Source: Zancudomyces culisetae (lineage: Eukaryota; Kickxellomycota; Harpellomycetes; Harpellales; Legeriomycetaceae). From it: 28,334 nt of DNA. The notes beneath the pieces were generated by a model. It was not told the origin of the DNA. It was given only the letters and a program-made list of their open reading frames with translations, and made no database searches. The stretch covers positions 1-28,334 of the forward strand of contig LSSK01001904.1 of the NCBI GenBank assembly GCA_001969505.1. Reading direction: 5' to 3'. A program made the position numbers and the translations under genes. This document shows, piece after piece, positions 1 through 10,300 of this stretch. Numbering within the stretch: the first letter of the stretch is position 1; every line of letters begins with the position of its first letter.

Positions 1-34
1 TGTTGCTGTTGCTGTTGCTGCTGTTGTTGTTGTG
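1..34 (-). repeat. CAG/CAA trinucleotide tract coding polyglutamine
   Basis: The window opens with CTG/TTG triplets on the plus strand, read as consecutive Gln codons by the minus-strand gene. A second Gln-rich stretch (QQQQAQQQAQQQ) lies at about 240-280. CAG and CAA are mixed. The true tract length is unknown because it is cut by the edge. Confidence 0.85.
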
Positions 35-3000
35 AGGTGACGGAAATATGTGTCTGGCCCTGAACCTGACCCGGAAAAGAGTCGGGTTTGACCAAATTGG
101 TATGAGGGTGTGGGCGGGCATGGGGAAAAGCAGACACGTGAGTCACAACACTTTGGCCAGTGTTTGCGTAGAGTTGTGCAGAAGGTTGGTGTGGTTGAAG
201 GTAGGAACCAGCTGTTTGGTGTAACTGCGGAGTTGTTTGTTGTTGTGCCTGCTGCTGAGCCTGTTGTTGCTGATGTTTCATAAGCATTGCTGCGCGGGTT
301 GTAGGAAGCGATGAGGGTCTGTTAGAGTTACCAACAGCGACTGGTTGCATTGTAGTTACATTGTGAACAGCCTGGGTCAGTGGTTTTCGCTGCGAGAAAG
401 CGGCACCAGTGGTACTAGGGGCTATACCAACACTTTGTGGAGCAAGCATAGTGATTCTCGATGCTATAGCAGCACTGGTGGTGATGGCCCACAATTCTAA
501 TGGCAGCCGAACAAGTTTCAGTTGGGGCTGAGGCACAAGATTAAGTCTATGCTCGGCAGGTTGAGGCATTGGCGAAGGGGTTGGCCACGAACTCAGTTGG
601 GCCAAAACACTATTGCTAGTTAATGCATATTCGCAGACATAAAGTTCTGATTTTTCAAAGCCGGCTGGATAGTAGTGAATGTAGGCAGATAATGGAAGCA
701 CAGCCACTCGTTTTTGAACAAATTTCACAGGATGGCCAGTAAACAAAGTTGTGTCCAAAACCAACTCATGTGGGTATGCAAGGTTGTGCTGGCTCATAGC
801 CGTATCCTTAGGATGCCGAAACCACATTCCATCCATGTGCTGCACTCGATCGCGCGGGCCCGACACAGAAAGCCGTAGCACTATCGCAACCCGTTTGGTT
901 CCATCTTCGCTAACCGCCTCCACGCAGTCTCCTACTCCAATATCCAGCTCTCCGTTCATAATCCGGGTTACATATCTACCTTTTGCCGGCTTGGCCTCTG
1001 CTAGTGCCAAGTCAAATTTGATACCATACTTTTCTACAAGCGTTTTTCTCGTTGTAAAATACACGCCCATCAGTGTCACTGAATTGGCATATATCTCTGA
1101 ACCATGAGTGTTGAAAAAACACGCATTATTAAATACTGTTAGCATATCGGCATCAAACTGCCCAAATCCTGTGTATTGCCCCTGTACAACTTTGTTTGCT
1201 ATTACCCCCAGTGATATTGGCTTCTTAAATATTTGATAGTACTCTGGATATTCTTCTTGATCTGGAAGATCTTCAAAGACCTCTGCTATCTCTTCGTCTT
1301 CTTCATTTTTGTATTGAAGTACAGCCTCAAGACATCCAACTATTGCATGTATATCTGGGAACCCTTTACTAACCACCGCCGCCCTTTCTTTATCGCTCAA
1401 CTCTCCCCACCTAACTTCGTCAGGAAGTTGTGTAGTTACTACTTGTGATTGCAATTCTGCCTGTTGAGCCTGTGGCTGCACCTCTGTATATGACTGTGTC
1501 TGCATCTGCATCTGCATCTGCATTTGCATCTGGGTTTGAGTTTGGGTTTGGGTTTGGGTTGGAGCCATATCTTCTGCTTGCATGTTTGCCGTTCTACTCG
1601 ATCTAGTCGTGTTTTTAGGTCCACCTCTTTTACGCGGCGTGGGTCTTGAGTCCGCACTCAACAGCTCCTTCCATTTAGAATTTTCTGGATTGGGCACCAC
1701 ATCAATAGGTGCCTGTCCCAAGTTGTTGACCACTTTTACATCCGCATTTCCTTCAAACAATAACCGACGTAACCCATTTGGATGTCCTCCATATGCTGCC
1801 CAAATTAATGCTGTTCCCCCCATCATGCTATCCCGTAGTTCCGGATTCACACTTTCTGTATCCAGTAGCAAACCTATAATCTTTGCCCGTCCAAAGAATG
1901 CAGCTGCATGGAGTGGTGTCCATACATGTCCGCGTGTATCTATAGGTAGATATGGATTTTTTGGCTTGCTAACTTTATTTACCTCCTCGACCTCCTCTTC
2001 GTTTTTTCGTACCGCTCTGTTCTCACGTTCTAGTACTATCGGCCCATACCCGTTTAAATCCAATTTAGTTCGTTGTGCCATTCGAATTGACTGTGCCGCT
2101 GATTTAATGTCTGCGTAGTATATACTTTCAAACAAACTGCTCAGAGCTTCTTTTTCCTTTTTGCTTTTTCCGTTCTCGCTGTATCCCTGAAAATCCCCTT
2201 CTCCTTCCCCATATGCTCCTCTAGGATGCACTATCTCTGACCTTATATCTTGTGTGTTTGACCTCGTATTAATCTCCACACTTCTTTTTACAGTATCAAT
2301 AATTTCTTTACTAGTCTCTAGTACACTTTCCTCTCCTACTTCTTTGTGTTCTTTCTCACTGCTATCGTCTTTTTCCTTTTCATTTTCCCGTCCCTCTTCC
2401 TCTTGTGCTTGTTTTTCCCGCTCCTCTTCCCGCTCCTCTTCCCGTTCCTCTTCCTCTTCCGCTTGTTTTTCCTGCTCCTCTTCCGCTTCTATTTCCTCCT
2501 CCCTTTGTTCTTCTCTGCTTTTCTCCTCGGCTTCTCTGGTTTCCTTTTCCGAATCGCTCCGTTCCTCCGGTGTTTCTTCTACTTCCCCGATCTTTCCAAC
2601 ACCATTCATAACGTTGTCAATATTATCGGATTCTGGTACTGTTTCATCCCCATTTTCACTATCATCTCTACTTTTTTCATCTTGTTGTGTAGTCGTACTC
2701 TCCCCATCTTGCTGCATATCTCTCGCCCACCTCAGCCCATCTACCAAATCCTTCCTCAATTTAATTGTATTTTTCACTTTCTTTTCTTCTGGATGTTTGC
2801 TTTTATCTATCCGCAGCTTTATCCTACCTACGTTCGTGTTGCTAGTGGTTTTCATGTCTTCCTCGTGTTCCTCGGCGTCGGGGTTTACTCGTAATTTTAA
2901 TATTTTTCTAGCGTGCTGGATATTACTCCCATCTTCCTGCCCCTCTCCCCCCATCTCATCTCCAAAACCCTCGTCTAACCGCTCTCCATTACTCCGCTTT

Positions 3001-3242
3001 GGTCTTCTTCCCCTCATCTTGGCCTGATTTAATGAATTTATTTCCGCGTGCTGGTCAGTTTTATTATTATTATTTTCTTGTATATCAGGCACACGGTTTT
3101 TTAAGTTTGTAAATTTAAGTTTGATTGTTGTTTCAGGTATCTCGGGCCTATTTTCCGAAAAAAGTAGCCTAACCCTCGATATCCTATTTATTTCCGCTTT
3201 CTGGGGATTAATATTGTTATTATTGGGCTTATTATCTGACAT
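1..3242 (-). CDS. Ankyrin-bromodomain-BAH chromatin protein, RSC/polybromo-like (partial, C-terminus off left edge)
   Basis: The minus strand is open from an ATG at 3242 to the window edge (about 1080 codons, no intron needed). An in-frame TAG at 3312-3314 precedes this ATG with no other ATG between. Order of parts: Asn/Lys-rich N-terminus; basic patch RGRRPKR resembling an AT-hook; Glu/Arg-rich probable coiled coil (about 222-302); two ankyrin repeats (about 436-515, WTPLHAAAFFG and ALIWAAYGG); TQ/MQ dipeptide repeat (about 560-582); bromodomain (about 640-725) with YPEYY in the ZA loop and acetyl-lysine-binding Asn at 711 (FFNTHGSEIY); BAH domain (about 770-872, VGDCVEAV to YVCEYAL); Gln-rich tail. 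Bromodomain followed by BAH is the order in RSC subunits Rsc1/Rsc2 and in polybromo, which read acetylated nucleosomes in SWI/SNF-class remodellers. Rsc1/2 carry two bromodomains; here only one is visible, with ankyrin repeats in front. RSC/PBAF membership is inferred. Confidence 0.85.
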   Translation of the reverse strand, partial: MSDNKPNNNNINPQKAEINRISRVRLLFSENRPEIPETTIKLKFTNLKNRVPDIQENNNNKTDQHAEINSLNQAKMRGRRPKRSNGERLDEGFGDEMGGEGQEDGSNIQHARKILKLRVNPDAEEHEEDMKTTSNTNVGRIKLRIDKSKHPEEKKVKNTIKLRKDLVDGLRWARDMQQDGESTTTQQDEKSRDDSENGDETVPESDNIDNVMNGVGKIGEVEETPEERSDSEKETREAEEKSREEQREEEIEAEEEQEKQAEEEEEREEEREEEREKQAQEEEGRENEKEKDDSSEKEHKEVGEESVLETSKEIIDTVKRSVEINTRSNTQDIRSEIVHPRGAYGEGEGDFQGYSENGKSKKEKEALSSLFESIYYADIKSAAQSIRMAQRTKLDLNGYGPIVLERENRAVRKNEEEVEEVNKVSKPKNPYLPIDTRGHVWTPLHAAAFFGRAKIIGLLLDTESVNPELRDSMMGGTALIWAAYGGHPNGLRRLLFEGNADVKVVNNLGQAPIDVVPNPENSKWKELLSADSRPTPRKRGGPKNTTRSSRTANMQAEDMAPTQTQTQTQTQMQMQMQMQMQTQSYTEVQPQAQQAELQSQVVTTQLPDEVRWGELSDKERAAVVSKGFPDIHAIVGCLEAVLQYKNEEDEEIAEVFEDLPDQEEYPEYYQIFKKPISLGVIANKVVQGQYTGFGQFDADMLTVFNNACFFNTHGSEIYANSVTLMGVYFTTRKTLVEKYGIKFDLALAEAKPAKGRYVTRIMNGELDIGVGDCVEAVSEDGTKRVAIVLRLSVSGPRDRVQHMDGMWFRHPKDTAMSQHNLAYPHELVLDTTLFTGHPVKFVQKRVAVLPLSAYIHYYPAGFEKSELYVCEYALTSNSVLAQLSSWPTPSPMPQPAEHRLNLVPQPQLKLVRLPLELWAITTSAAIASRITMLAPQSVGIAPSTTGAAFSQRKPLTQAVHNVTTMQPVAVGNSNRPSSLPTTRAAMLMKHQQQQAQQQAQQQTTPQLHQTAGSYLQPHQPSAQLYANTGQSVVTHVSAFPHARPHPHTNLVKPDSFPGQVQGQTHISVTSQQQQQQQQQQ
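1498..1560 (-). repeat. In-frame hexanucleotide repeat coding TQ and MQ dipeptides
   Basis: Two adjoining runs of six-base units (plus-strand TGCATC-type, then GGGTTT-type) code for alternating Gln-Met and Gln-Thr between the ankyrin repeats and the bromodomain. The run is in frame and probably length-variable. The GGGTTT units look telomere-like but are explained by coding. Confidence 0.8.
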
Positions 3243-3420
3243 TATTGTTCGCACCTTCACCTTTATCTTTTCTTTGTTTTGGCCTGCTTTAGTTTTTTTT
3301 TGTATTGTTTTCTATATTGCTTTGCACACTAATTTTGGTGTTTTAAATTACGATATACGCGAATCTTTGTTCCTCCTCCTCCTCCCCCCACCAACCATAT
3401 ATTTGCGCCAAAATTTTTTT

Positions 3421-3669
3421 TCATCTCTTTTTTGCCACTTCATTAGTTCTATGAGCAATTTTCCAAAGTCTTAAATCAGCTTGGATAAGAGATTCACTTT
3501 TGCAATTCACCACCTCAGCTACTTCAACCCAAGAATACAAAATCACATTCTTAATCTTATCTCCACTCGCCCATTCCTCCAAAAAAATAAACGATGACTC
3601 AAAAACACCATCTACCAACACACTCCTCCCTGCTACCATATAATTCAATTCAGCATTACCAACTTCCAT
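3421..3669 (-). CDS. Unassigned 82-residue ORF upstream of the chromatin gene, possible first exon
   Basis: An ATG at 3669 opens an 82-codon frame with balanced composition (for example LEEWASGDKIKNV and VLYSWVEVAEVV). It ends about 180 bases before the chromatin gene's ATG on the same strand. I do not recognise a domain. It could be noise, a small gene, or a 5' exon. A donor-like GTGAAT lies inside it after VEVAEVV, and an acceptor-like ATATAG sits at 3312-3317 directly before a Lys-rich stretch in frame with the downstream gene. None of this is strong. Confidence 0.2.
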   Translation of the reverse strand: MEVGNAELNYMVAGRSVLVDGVFESSFIFLEEWASGDKIKNVILYSWVEVAEVVNCKSESLIQADLRLWKIAHRTNEVAKKR

Positions 3670-3942
3670 ACAATGAGCATTTAGTTGTATTTTTTTCTAG
3701 GCAAACATTACTCCCACCCTCTTTATTTAAACAAACTCACTTGAAAGGCTACAACAAAAGATGACAACCCGCTAAACTAAAATAAAAGTTACCAACTTGA
3801 GCGTGTAACCACAATAGCACTACCTAAAACTTCAATACGCATTTTCCTCGACTTGATTGCACTATTTTTCTCGATATTAAATTATAAATCGGTGATAGAA
3901 AGAATATAATGCTATGGATACAGGCGCATCAACACGGCTTCC

Positions 3943-4566
3943 TCATACCCTAACTACTGTAACCGGGCACTTCGCATTCTTGACGCAATAATCACTTATG
4001 CTTCCTACAAACATTTTTGTAAATGATGAAAGATCACGAGTACCAAGAATCAAGTGGTTTGCATTCATTTCTTCCACCTTGTTCACCAACTCAGGACCTG
4101 GTTCACCAGTAATGGAGATGGCTTTCACATGATATCCTCTTTGCTTGACTCTCTGCCCAAATGTTCGAAGCAGCTTGTGACTATCCTTTCTATAACCTTT
4201 GTCTACAGAAGCATCTGCAGCGACAAAGTCTGTTAGTCCTACAACCCCAGTGGCGTTTTGTAGCTTTCTTACGTGTGCCAAAATAATCAAATCGGACTCC
4301 TTTTTGATGACATTATCAAGACTCCAGTCAATAACTTTTTGTGTTTCTTCAGTTTCACCTGCGGCTATTACTATGACTCTTTTAATTCCAGGTCCATCAT
4401 CCAAAAATTCCTTTTGTTCCGGAATCATCTTGTACGATTTCGCTGACTCGTCATCGTCCTTGTGCTCTTTGGCTGGGCGACCCAAGATATCATCTATTTG
4501 AAGACGGTCTTGTTCCAGTATGACTTCAACGTCCTGGAAAGCTTCTCCTGTATAAAATTCATCCAT
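3943..4566 (-). CDS. Universal stress protein (UspA) domain protein
   Basis: Uninterrupted 207-residue protein from an ATG at 4566. Residues 1-60 are acidic and probably disordered. The UspA-type alpha/beta nucleotide-binding fold runs from about 62 (IKRVIVIAAGETEETQKVIDW) to the C-terminus, with HLILGTRDLSS at 171-181 and VGSISDYCVKNAKCPVTVV near the end. ATP-binding family members usually carry G-x2-G-x9-G-S/T. Here the first Gly (175) and the final GS (188-189) are present, but the middle position is Asp178, so ATP binding may be weak or lost. Fungal proteins of this family are associated with stress responses; the exact role here is unknown. It shares strand with the chromatin gene but is separated by several hundred bases, so they are not an evident unit. 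Confidence 0.85.
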   Translation of the reverse strand: MDEFYTGEAFQDVEVILEQDRLQIDDILGRPAKEHKDDDESAKSYKMIPEQKEFLDDGPGIKRVIVIAAGETEETQKVIDWSLDNVIKKESDLIILAHVRKLQNATGVVGLTDFVAADASVDKGYRKDSHKLLRTFGQRVKQRGYHVKAISITGEPGPELVNKVEEMNANHLILGTRDLSSFTKMFVGSISDYCVKNAKCPVTVVRV

Positions 4567-4720
4567 TGTTGTGATCGATGAGGGGTAGTATTTACAAAAA
4601 TATATACCTTTACTTTATTTTTCTTGGCTCTAAATATATATTGTAGCAAAGAAAACTAAAAGCAATAAAACTATGGTTCCAAAATACAAAGCTTTTATCA
4701 GGGGCTGAACTTGAGAACCA

Positions 4721-4728
4721 TATTTATA
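4721..4728 (-). promoter_or_regulatory. Possible TATA box of the UspA-domain gene
   Basis: Reads TATAAATA on the minus strand, about 155 bases before the ATG at 4566, with no ATG evident close to the start codon. Similar AT-rich words are common here, so this is only a candidate. Confidence 0.35.
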
Positions 4729-7343
4729 CGGATGCTTTGGTAAATGAAGCTGAATCTTGAGTGTTAGAAAACATTGGTAAAAAAAGCAAGATAGCAGCAA
4801 TCTCCATTTTTTTATTCAGTATCGGTTCATTCTAATTGAGTGGTAAAAAAAAAATAGTGCGTTTAGAGTTAAGCGATAACACCAACTGTTATTCGCTCGT
4901 GCAATCTGCGATATCAAATTCGACAATGCGTTACATATCAAGAATTAGTTCCATTGAAAAAACCAGGGAAAAATATTGGCTAATTGGCAATCTCAAAAGA
5001 AATTGTCAAGAATTAGAAAATATTAGAAAAAATCAATGGAATGTGCTTTCTTCGGTTTGGGGGGTTTGGGTTCAGATATTTGCAGATATTGTCAAAACTA
5101 AACAACAAGCTTTCACATTTGGTTTTTTTTTTTGATCACCTTTTCTTTTGAATGGTTTTAATTGGAAAGATCCTGGGGTTCGTTTTGGTTTGGTTTCTCT
5201 GCTTTTTGCTCCACTTGCTTCACCCCCCCCTTCCCCTTCATCACGATCTACCCCGTTATTTTTTGCATCTTTGTAAATACAATCACAAGGCGGGATTGTT
5301 TGAGTGTTGGTATCAAAGTGAATACACAGATGCTTTTTGCGTTTCCAAGCCCAAAATAAGCATCATATACTATACGTGTACACCAGAGTTTGTGCATTGT
5401 GTTTTTTAGTTCTTTTATGAGACTGTACAACCTTGCTTGTCTAAAAAAATAATAATAAACCACAGCGGAGTATTTCTTGTGATATTTATTAGTAAATAGC
5501 ACGTTTTACACTATGTGTAATCAGTCGCTCATTCACAATTGAGTTCAATTAACTCTGGGCAATGTAAGTGTGAATCTTGGTTGGTGAACCTTTCATACCC
5601 TCCATCTGTTGGCTATGCAGAAACGACATCACTACATTATTTTCGATTATTCAATTCATTAGTTATCATATCCCTTTTTTGTTTTTCTCTATTCACCTCC
5701 CCAAAACCCGTTACTCGTACAATATAACAGATTCTACAATGGCAAATACACTAATAGATCACGGGATATTCAAAGTAAATGGTTGATGGTCAAGATGGCC
5801 AATTTTGCTTTCATTCTGGATGACATCACAAATATTCCAATTTCTGCAAAATATGGCGCCATAAGTTATTAAATCACACTACCTCCAACTAATTTGCACA
5901 AAAAGTAAAACTTCCCATTACAGATTCACAGGGGACGAAGATGGGTTGATTGTTCATCACTCTTGAGAAAAAAAGAATAAAGCACAAAGTAGACAGGAGT
6001 AATCAAGTTTTGAATAGGGGAAATAAAAAAAAGATTGTTGTTTGGACCCATAAACACAACAGATGGGGTGTTATCCGTAATATCGTGTACCAGAGAACAA
6101 ACGAGTATTGTGGAAAACATATGTAAGGATTTGTGTATTTTTCTGGAATTTTGGTTTAAGCGCAGCACTCTTTCTTTTGACCTTGAAGGCTCACTCCCTC
6201 CTCCATTACATTTTTGCTAACAAAAAGGAAAACGCAAAAAGAAGTTTGAAAAAAAGATATCTCCCACTGTATACACACTTTAGAATATGGTGTGTGATAA
6301 AAACAAACTAATATTTCCTTTGACCATTGTTTTTAAGATGTCACATATGTGTTGTTTTGTTGGTAATAAGGTATTATAACATCATATAATAAAGTACCTT
6401 TTGTATTCTTTGGTATGGGTACTAGTTTTTTTTTTAAAAGTAGAATATTTTATACTTGATATCATTTATTGGTTATATAGTCCAGATCTACTTTAAAAAA
6501 AAAAGATAAAACAGAAAAATACAAGGTTTAATCATCAAAGGTGAGTACCACCCGCTCTGAACCTGAAAAAGATGACTCAAAATTCATGGTACTGAAGTTG
6601 GAGTTAAAAGAAAACAGTTTATAGATCATAATCGGTTCAAGCTACGTTATAGGTATTACAATTGATGCAAACTTGTATTACCTTTCAGTATTGATATAGT
6701 ATCCAAGCAATGTGTACTTATTAGCAACTGCACCTGCCTCTTTACAAATTTAGCCAAAATTCAGGGTTACAAGTGAATGGAATCGAAAAATAAAAAAGTC
6801 AATGGCAAACAAAGGAGTAAAGTTTCAATTGCAGATAAAACCATTGATTTCATTGGCTAAACACCCTAAACTTTCTTTGTCAAGAGAAAAAAAGTTGGGT
6901 TCATTTTGGAAAAATACCTTCAATTAGGCAAAATAAGGAAAAACAAAAAAGAAAAAGAAAAACAAGTGGTAAAAAAGACAATATTACTGAAGCAAAGAAA
7001 GCAACGGCAAACGTCTTTTGAATTAAATAAGAAATACTGAGGTTTTGGGTGAAATAGCAGTGCAAGTGGGATAATCGTTTAAACTTAGAGTCGAATCCAC
7101 AAGCAGAACGAGCCAACTAGAAATTAGGAGGCAAGTAGCGTGAACTGAAGCGATATCGGAGACGCGAACGAAAAGAATCTTTAGTGTATCAATAAATATT
7201 GTAATATATAACTGATAGAAGCTGGTGATACAAAAGATACCAATCATAACCTCCATATTTTGTATTCTAGCAGCGAAAAATAAGAGAACTTGCTGGAGGA
7301 TTCGCTAGCGCACATCACATCATTTTTAATATAAACGGGTCAA

Positions 7344-7373
7344 ATGAAACTAAAAGTAAACGAAGCAGGGTAA
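7344..7373 (+). promoter_or_regulatory. Short upstream ORF in the recyclin leader
   Basis: ATG at 7344 opens a nine-codon frame (MKLKVNEAG) that stops at 7371-7373, leaving five bases before the main ATG at 7379. If the transcript begins upstream it could tune translation by reinitiation or leaky scanning. The transcription start is unknown. Confidence 0.45.
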
Positions 7374-7378
7374 AAGAA

Positions 7379-10300
7379 ATGAGCTCAAATACACCGAGTC
7401 ATGGAGAGACTATGAGTATTGGAATGAATGGGAGCCACGCGCTGAAAAACGAAGAAGAAAAAAACGCAAATCCAGTGCCACAGCCAAACAAATCCGACCA
7501 GATAGAATCCGCGAAGAAAACGCAAAATAACGGCAAGACTAAGCGGACAAAAAAGAATTATGAAGATCGACAGAATATTCTTGAAAAGACTGTAGATATA
7601 TTTGGATTTGGACAAAACAAGGGGCGCCAGATTGTGCATTCAGATAGCGGAACAGAAAATGAAAGTGAGGACGAAAAGCCGGAAAACAAAAATGAAAAGA
7701 ATGGCCGTGATAGCGATTACAATCGGGATTCAAGAAAGGTAAAGACATATAAATTCGGGGAAAATGGAGGGATGACAGGAAAACACGATGCATTTGATCA
7801 CCAGAAACCCCGACTTAACCTTCCAAAAATACGAGAGGTATTTGAAAAAACGACAGAGTATTTAACAATTAAACGACCTATGACTGATGATGGCGGATCA
7901 GGCACGATATTGGGACAGAATTTTGTAGCTGATATATTTAATATGAACAAAGAAAAGAAAAAAGTAAGCAAGTATGAGATGTTTCTTCATAACCGCGAGA
8001 GAAAAAGAGAGCTAGAAAAGGCACGGACGAACGATGAAAGAGTCTCAAAATACAACTTTGATAGGGGGTTTGACTGGTTAATGGGAAAGGAGGTTGATGG
8101 CGAGTGGTGGCACGAATCACCGGTTACTTTAACGGGTAACAAATCAATAAACTTGGAGTTTCAAGAGTTTGAAGAGTTTGAGGATATTTTAGAAGGACTA
8201 TCTGACGATGATTATGAGAACGGTGAAGAAAATAAAAAAGCAGAGGAGCCTGTAGGAAAGCTGATAGATACACAAGATGATCAAGAAGGCGTAGCACACA
8301 CAAAAAAAATAGATAAAAAGGCGACCGAAACACGAGAAGTACCATCACTTTCACAGAGCGGGAAGGATGGTGGAAGTTTTAAAAAAACACGGGGGTATAA
8401 ACCACTAGGAGTGCTTAAGGGCTCCAGCCGCAACAAGAGTAAAATTGTTCAGTGGGGAAGACTCCCACCTAGAGTATTGGCAAATATTTCGGTGTACTTG
8501 GATGTCGAAGATTGCGTAGAGGTGTTTAGGGCACGCAAGTTGTGGTATCATCAGTTTCTACAGCGAGATGGTCCGTACGGGGGAATTTTGTGGCGATTGA
8601 TGCTGGGGAGAATGGGATGGAGATGTATTAGACTTAGAATCGAGGGAATGAAGGAAAAAATAGTTTGGGATGCACCATCATGTATGTGGAGTTTGTTGAA
8701 GCGAGTTTGGGGAGTTAAAAATTGTAACGAGCTTACAGAATTAGTGGAGGAAAGCGCATACCATGTCTTTAGGGCATTATATAGATATTATATTAGAGGG
8801 TATGTAGGAATTATCAAACCAGGAGGCAATGGTTTGAAAAAGAAAATATCACAAGTTTTGGGTATGAGGGAATCAAACAAAAAGCTGCTAATAGATTTGG
8901 CAGAGGAAATAGAGCAATACATGTGGTTTGGCAGAGGGTTATTTCATAGAAAATCCACACAGATAAATAAAAAATTACTCAGTATAGTACATGGAATAGA
9001 AGAAGATCTCTTGGAAGAACTGATATATTATTATAACAAGGATATGAGTGCTCAAGCACAGGTATACGCGAGAATTCTATCGAAAATACGACAAGGCGAA
9101 TCATTTGTGCGATATTACCTGAATACTAACGAGCTCTTAGAAAGCGGATGGGACGAGGCGGCTGAGGAGGTAAAAGCGATATACGATGACGAAGATTATG
9201 ACATGGGCGAGTTCAGTATTGATCCTGAATGTGTAGATCTTGGTTGTATTAATTCACAAAAAAGTAAAAAGGAGAGTATTGAGCACCAACTAGTTAGAAT
9301 AAGCGAAAATATAACCGATGCAGAGTCTTATGAGGGGTTTTTAGCCTATTTAACAAGTGTACTGGTACTGGAGGCATACAAGCTGCAGAAAAACCTAGGC
9401 ATGGGGTCACTAGTGCAAAAGACAATTTGTTCGCTCGTATTGGAGCTCTTCCAAAGAGAAAGACTAGTAGGTAGGGTTTTTGAAAGAATATTTGACCAGC
9501 AAAACTTTGTAGGTGCAGAAAGTAGCGAGTTCCTTAAAACAATTGCCGATATAGTTGCTTTGGGCTTTGAAGTATCACAAAAGTGGTGTAGTGGGGTATG
9601 TTTGCTGGAGTGTGATAACAGAAGCTCGAGTGAATTGAGGAAGAAACAGGATGGTATAATTAAAAGTTTAGGATCTGAGGCTAAACACTTTGTATTTGCA
9701 GTACCCTCAGAGATCGGAAAAAAGGCGGTATTTTCGTCAATCAGTGAAAAACAAGTGCTATATTATTTAAGTGTAGAGAGGAACAACTTGATGCGGGGAT
9801 GGTCGGCTGCATTGGAGTGGCACACGTCAGGGATGAAGGCAATATTGCAGTCGGCAGCAAAGGCATCCGATCAAATGATTTTTTTCACAACAAAAGTGTG
9901 GAACACTGTAAAAGATCCTAGCTTGCGTTTTAGGAGTGCGATTGCAATTTTAGAGAGTGGTGGTAGTGGTGGTGCTGGTGGTGGTGAATCTAACCTGCCC
10001 GATACGCCTCCAAATATTAAGAGTAAAACAAATATGGACGGTACTGATTCTTCCAAGGATGGGGTTAGTAGAGGAACGATGAGGTTTAAAAAATTCATCA
10101 GGACATTCAAGTTTTCGGAACACAGTAAAAACATTGAAAAGTACAAGACTTTTATCACTTTTACGTTTTTAAAAAGACTGGGTGTAACTGATGAAGATAT
10201 TAGATCTGGTGTCAAGAGTGAGCTCATTGACTTGCTTTTTAAATTTTCTGAAGAGAACTCTGTGAAGTTGGGTGAAAATAATTCATCAAATGGGGGAAAG

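Larger units (their letters stand above)
4567..7378. other. Long AT-rich intergenic region between divergent genes
   Basis: About 2.8 kb separates the UspA-domain gene (minus) from the recyclin gene (plus), so it should hold two promoters. It is rich in A and T runs. Only short open frames occur, several opening on non-ATG codons and none with a recognisable domain. A 77-residue hydrophobic minus-strand ORF (7023-7256, ATG start) and an 85-residue plus-strand ORF with a hydrophobic start (5152-5409) are the most protein-like, but neither is convincing. No tRNA, transposon or long repeat seen. Confidence 0.6.

Noticed and set aside
1528-1560. Telomere-like GGGTTT tandem repeat
   Set aside because: It is short, in frame, and fully explained as Thr-Gln codons on the minus strand; neighbouring units differ (Met-Gln).
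2254-3027. Long plus-strand open frame (257 codons, Ser/Phe-rich) opposite the chromatin gene
   Set aside because: It is the mirror of Glu/Lys/Arg-rich codons on the minus strand; it has low-complexity Ser/Phe content and no domain, while the minus frame has ankyrin, bromodomain and BAH signatures.
7023-7256. 77-residue hydrophobic minus-strand ORF as a membrane protein gene
   Set aside because: No recognisable family and AT-rich DNA makes hydrophobic frames by chance; mentioned only within the intergenic entry.
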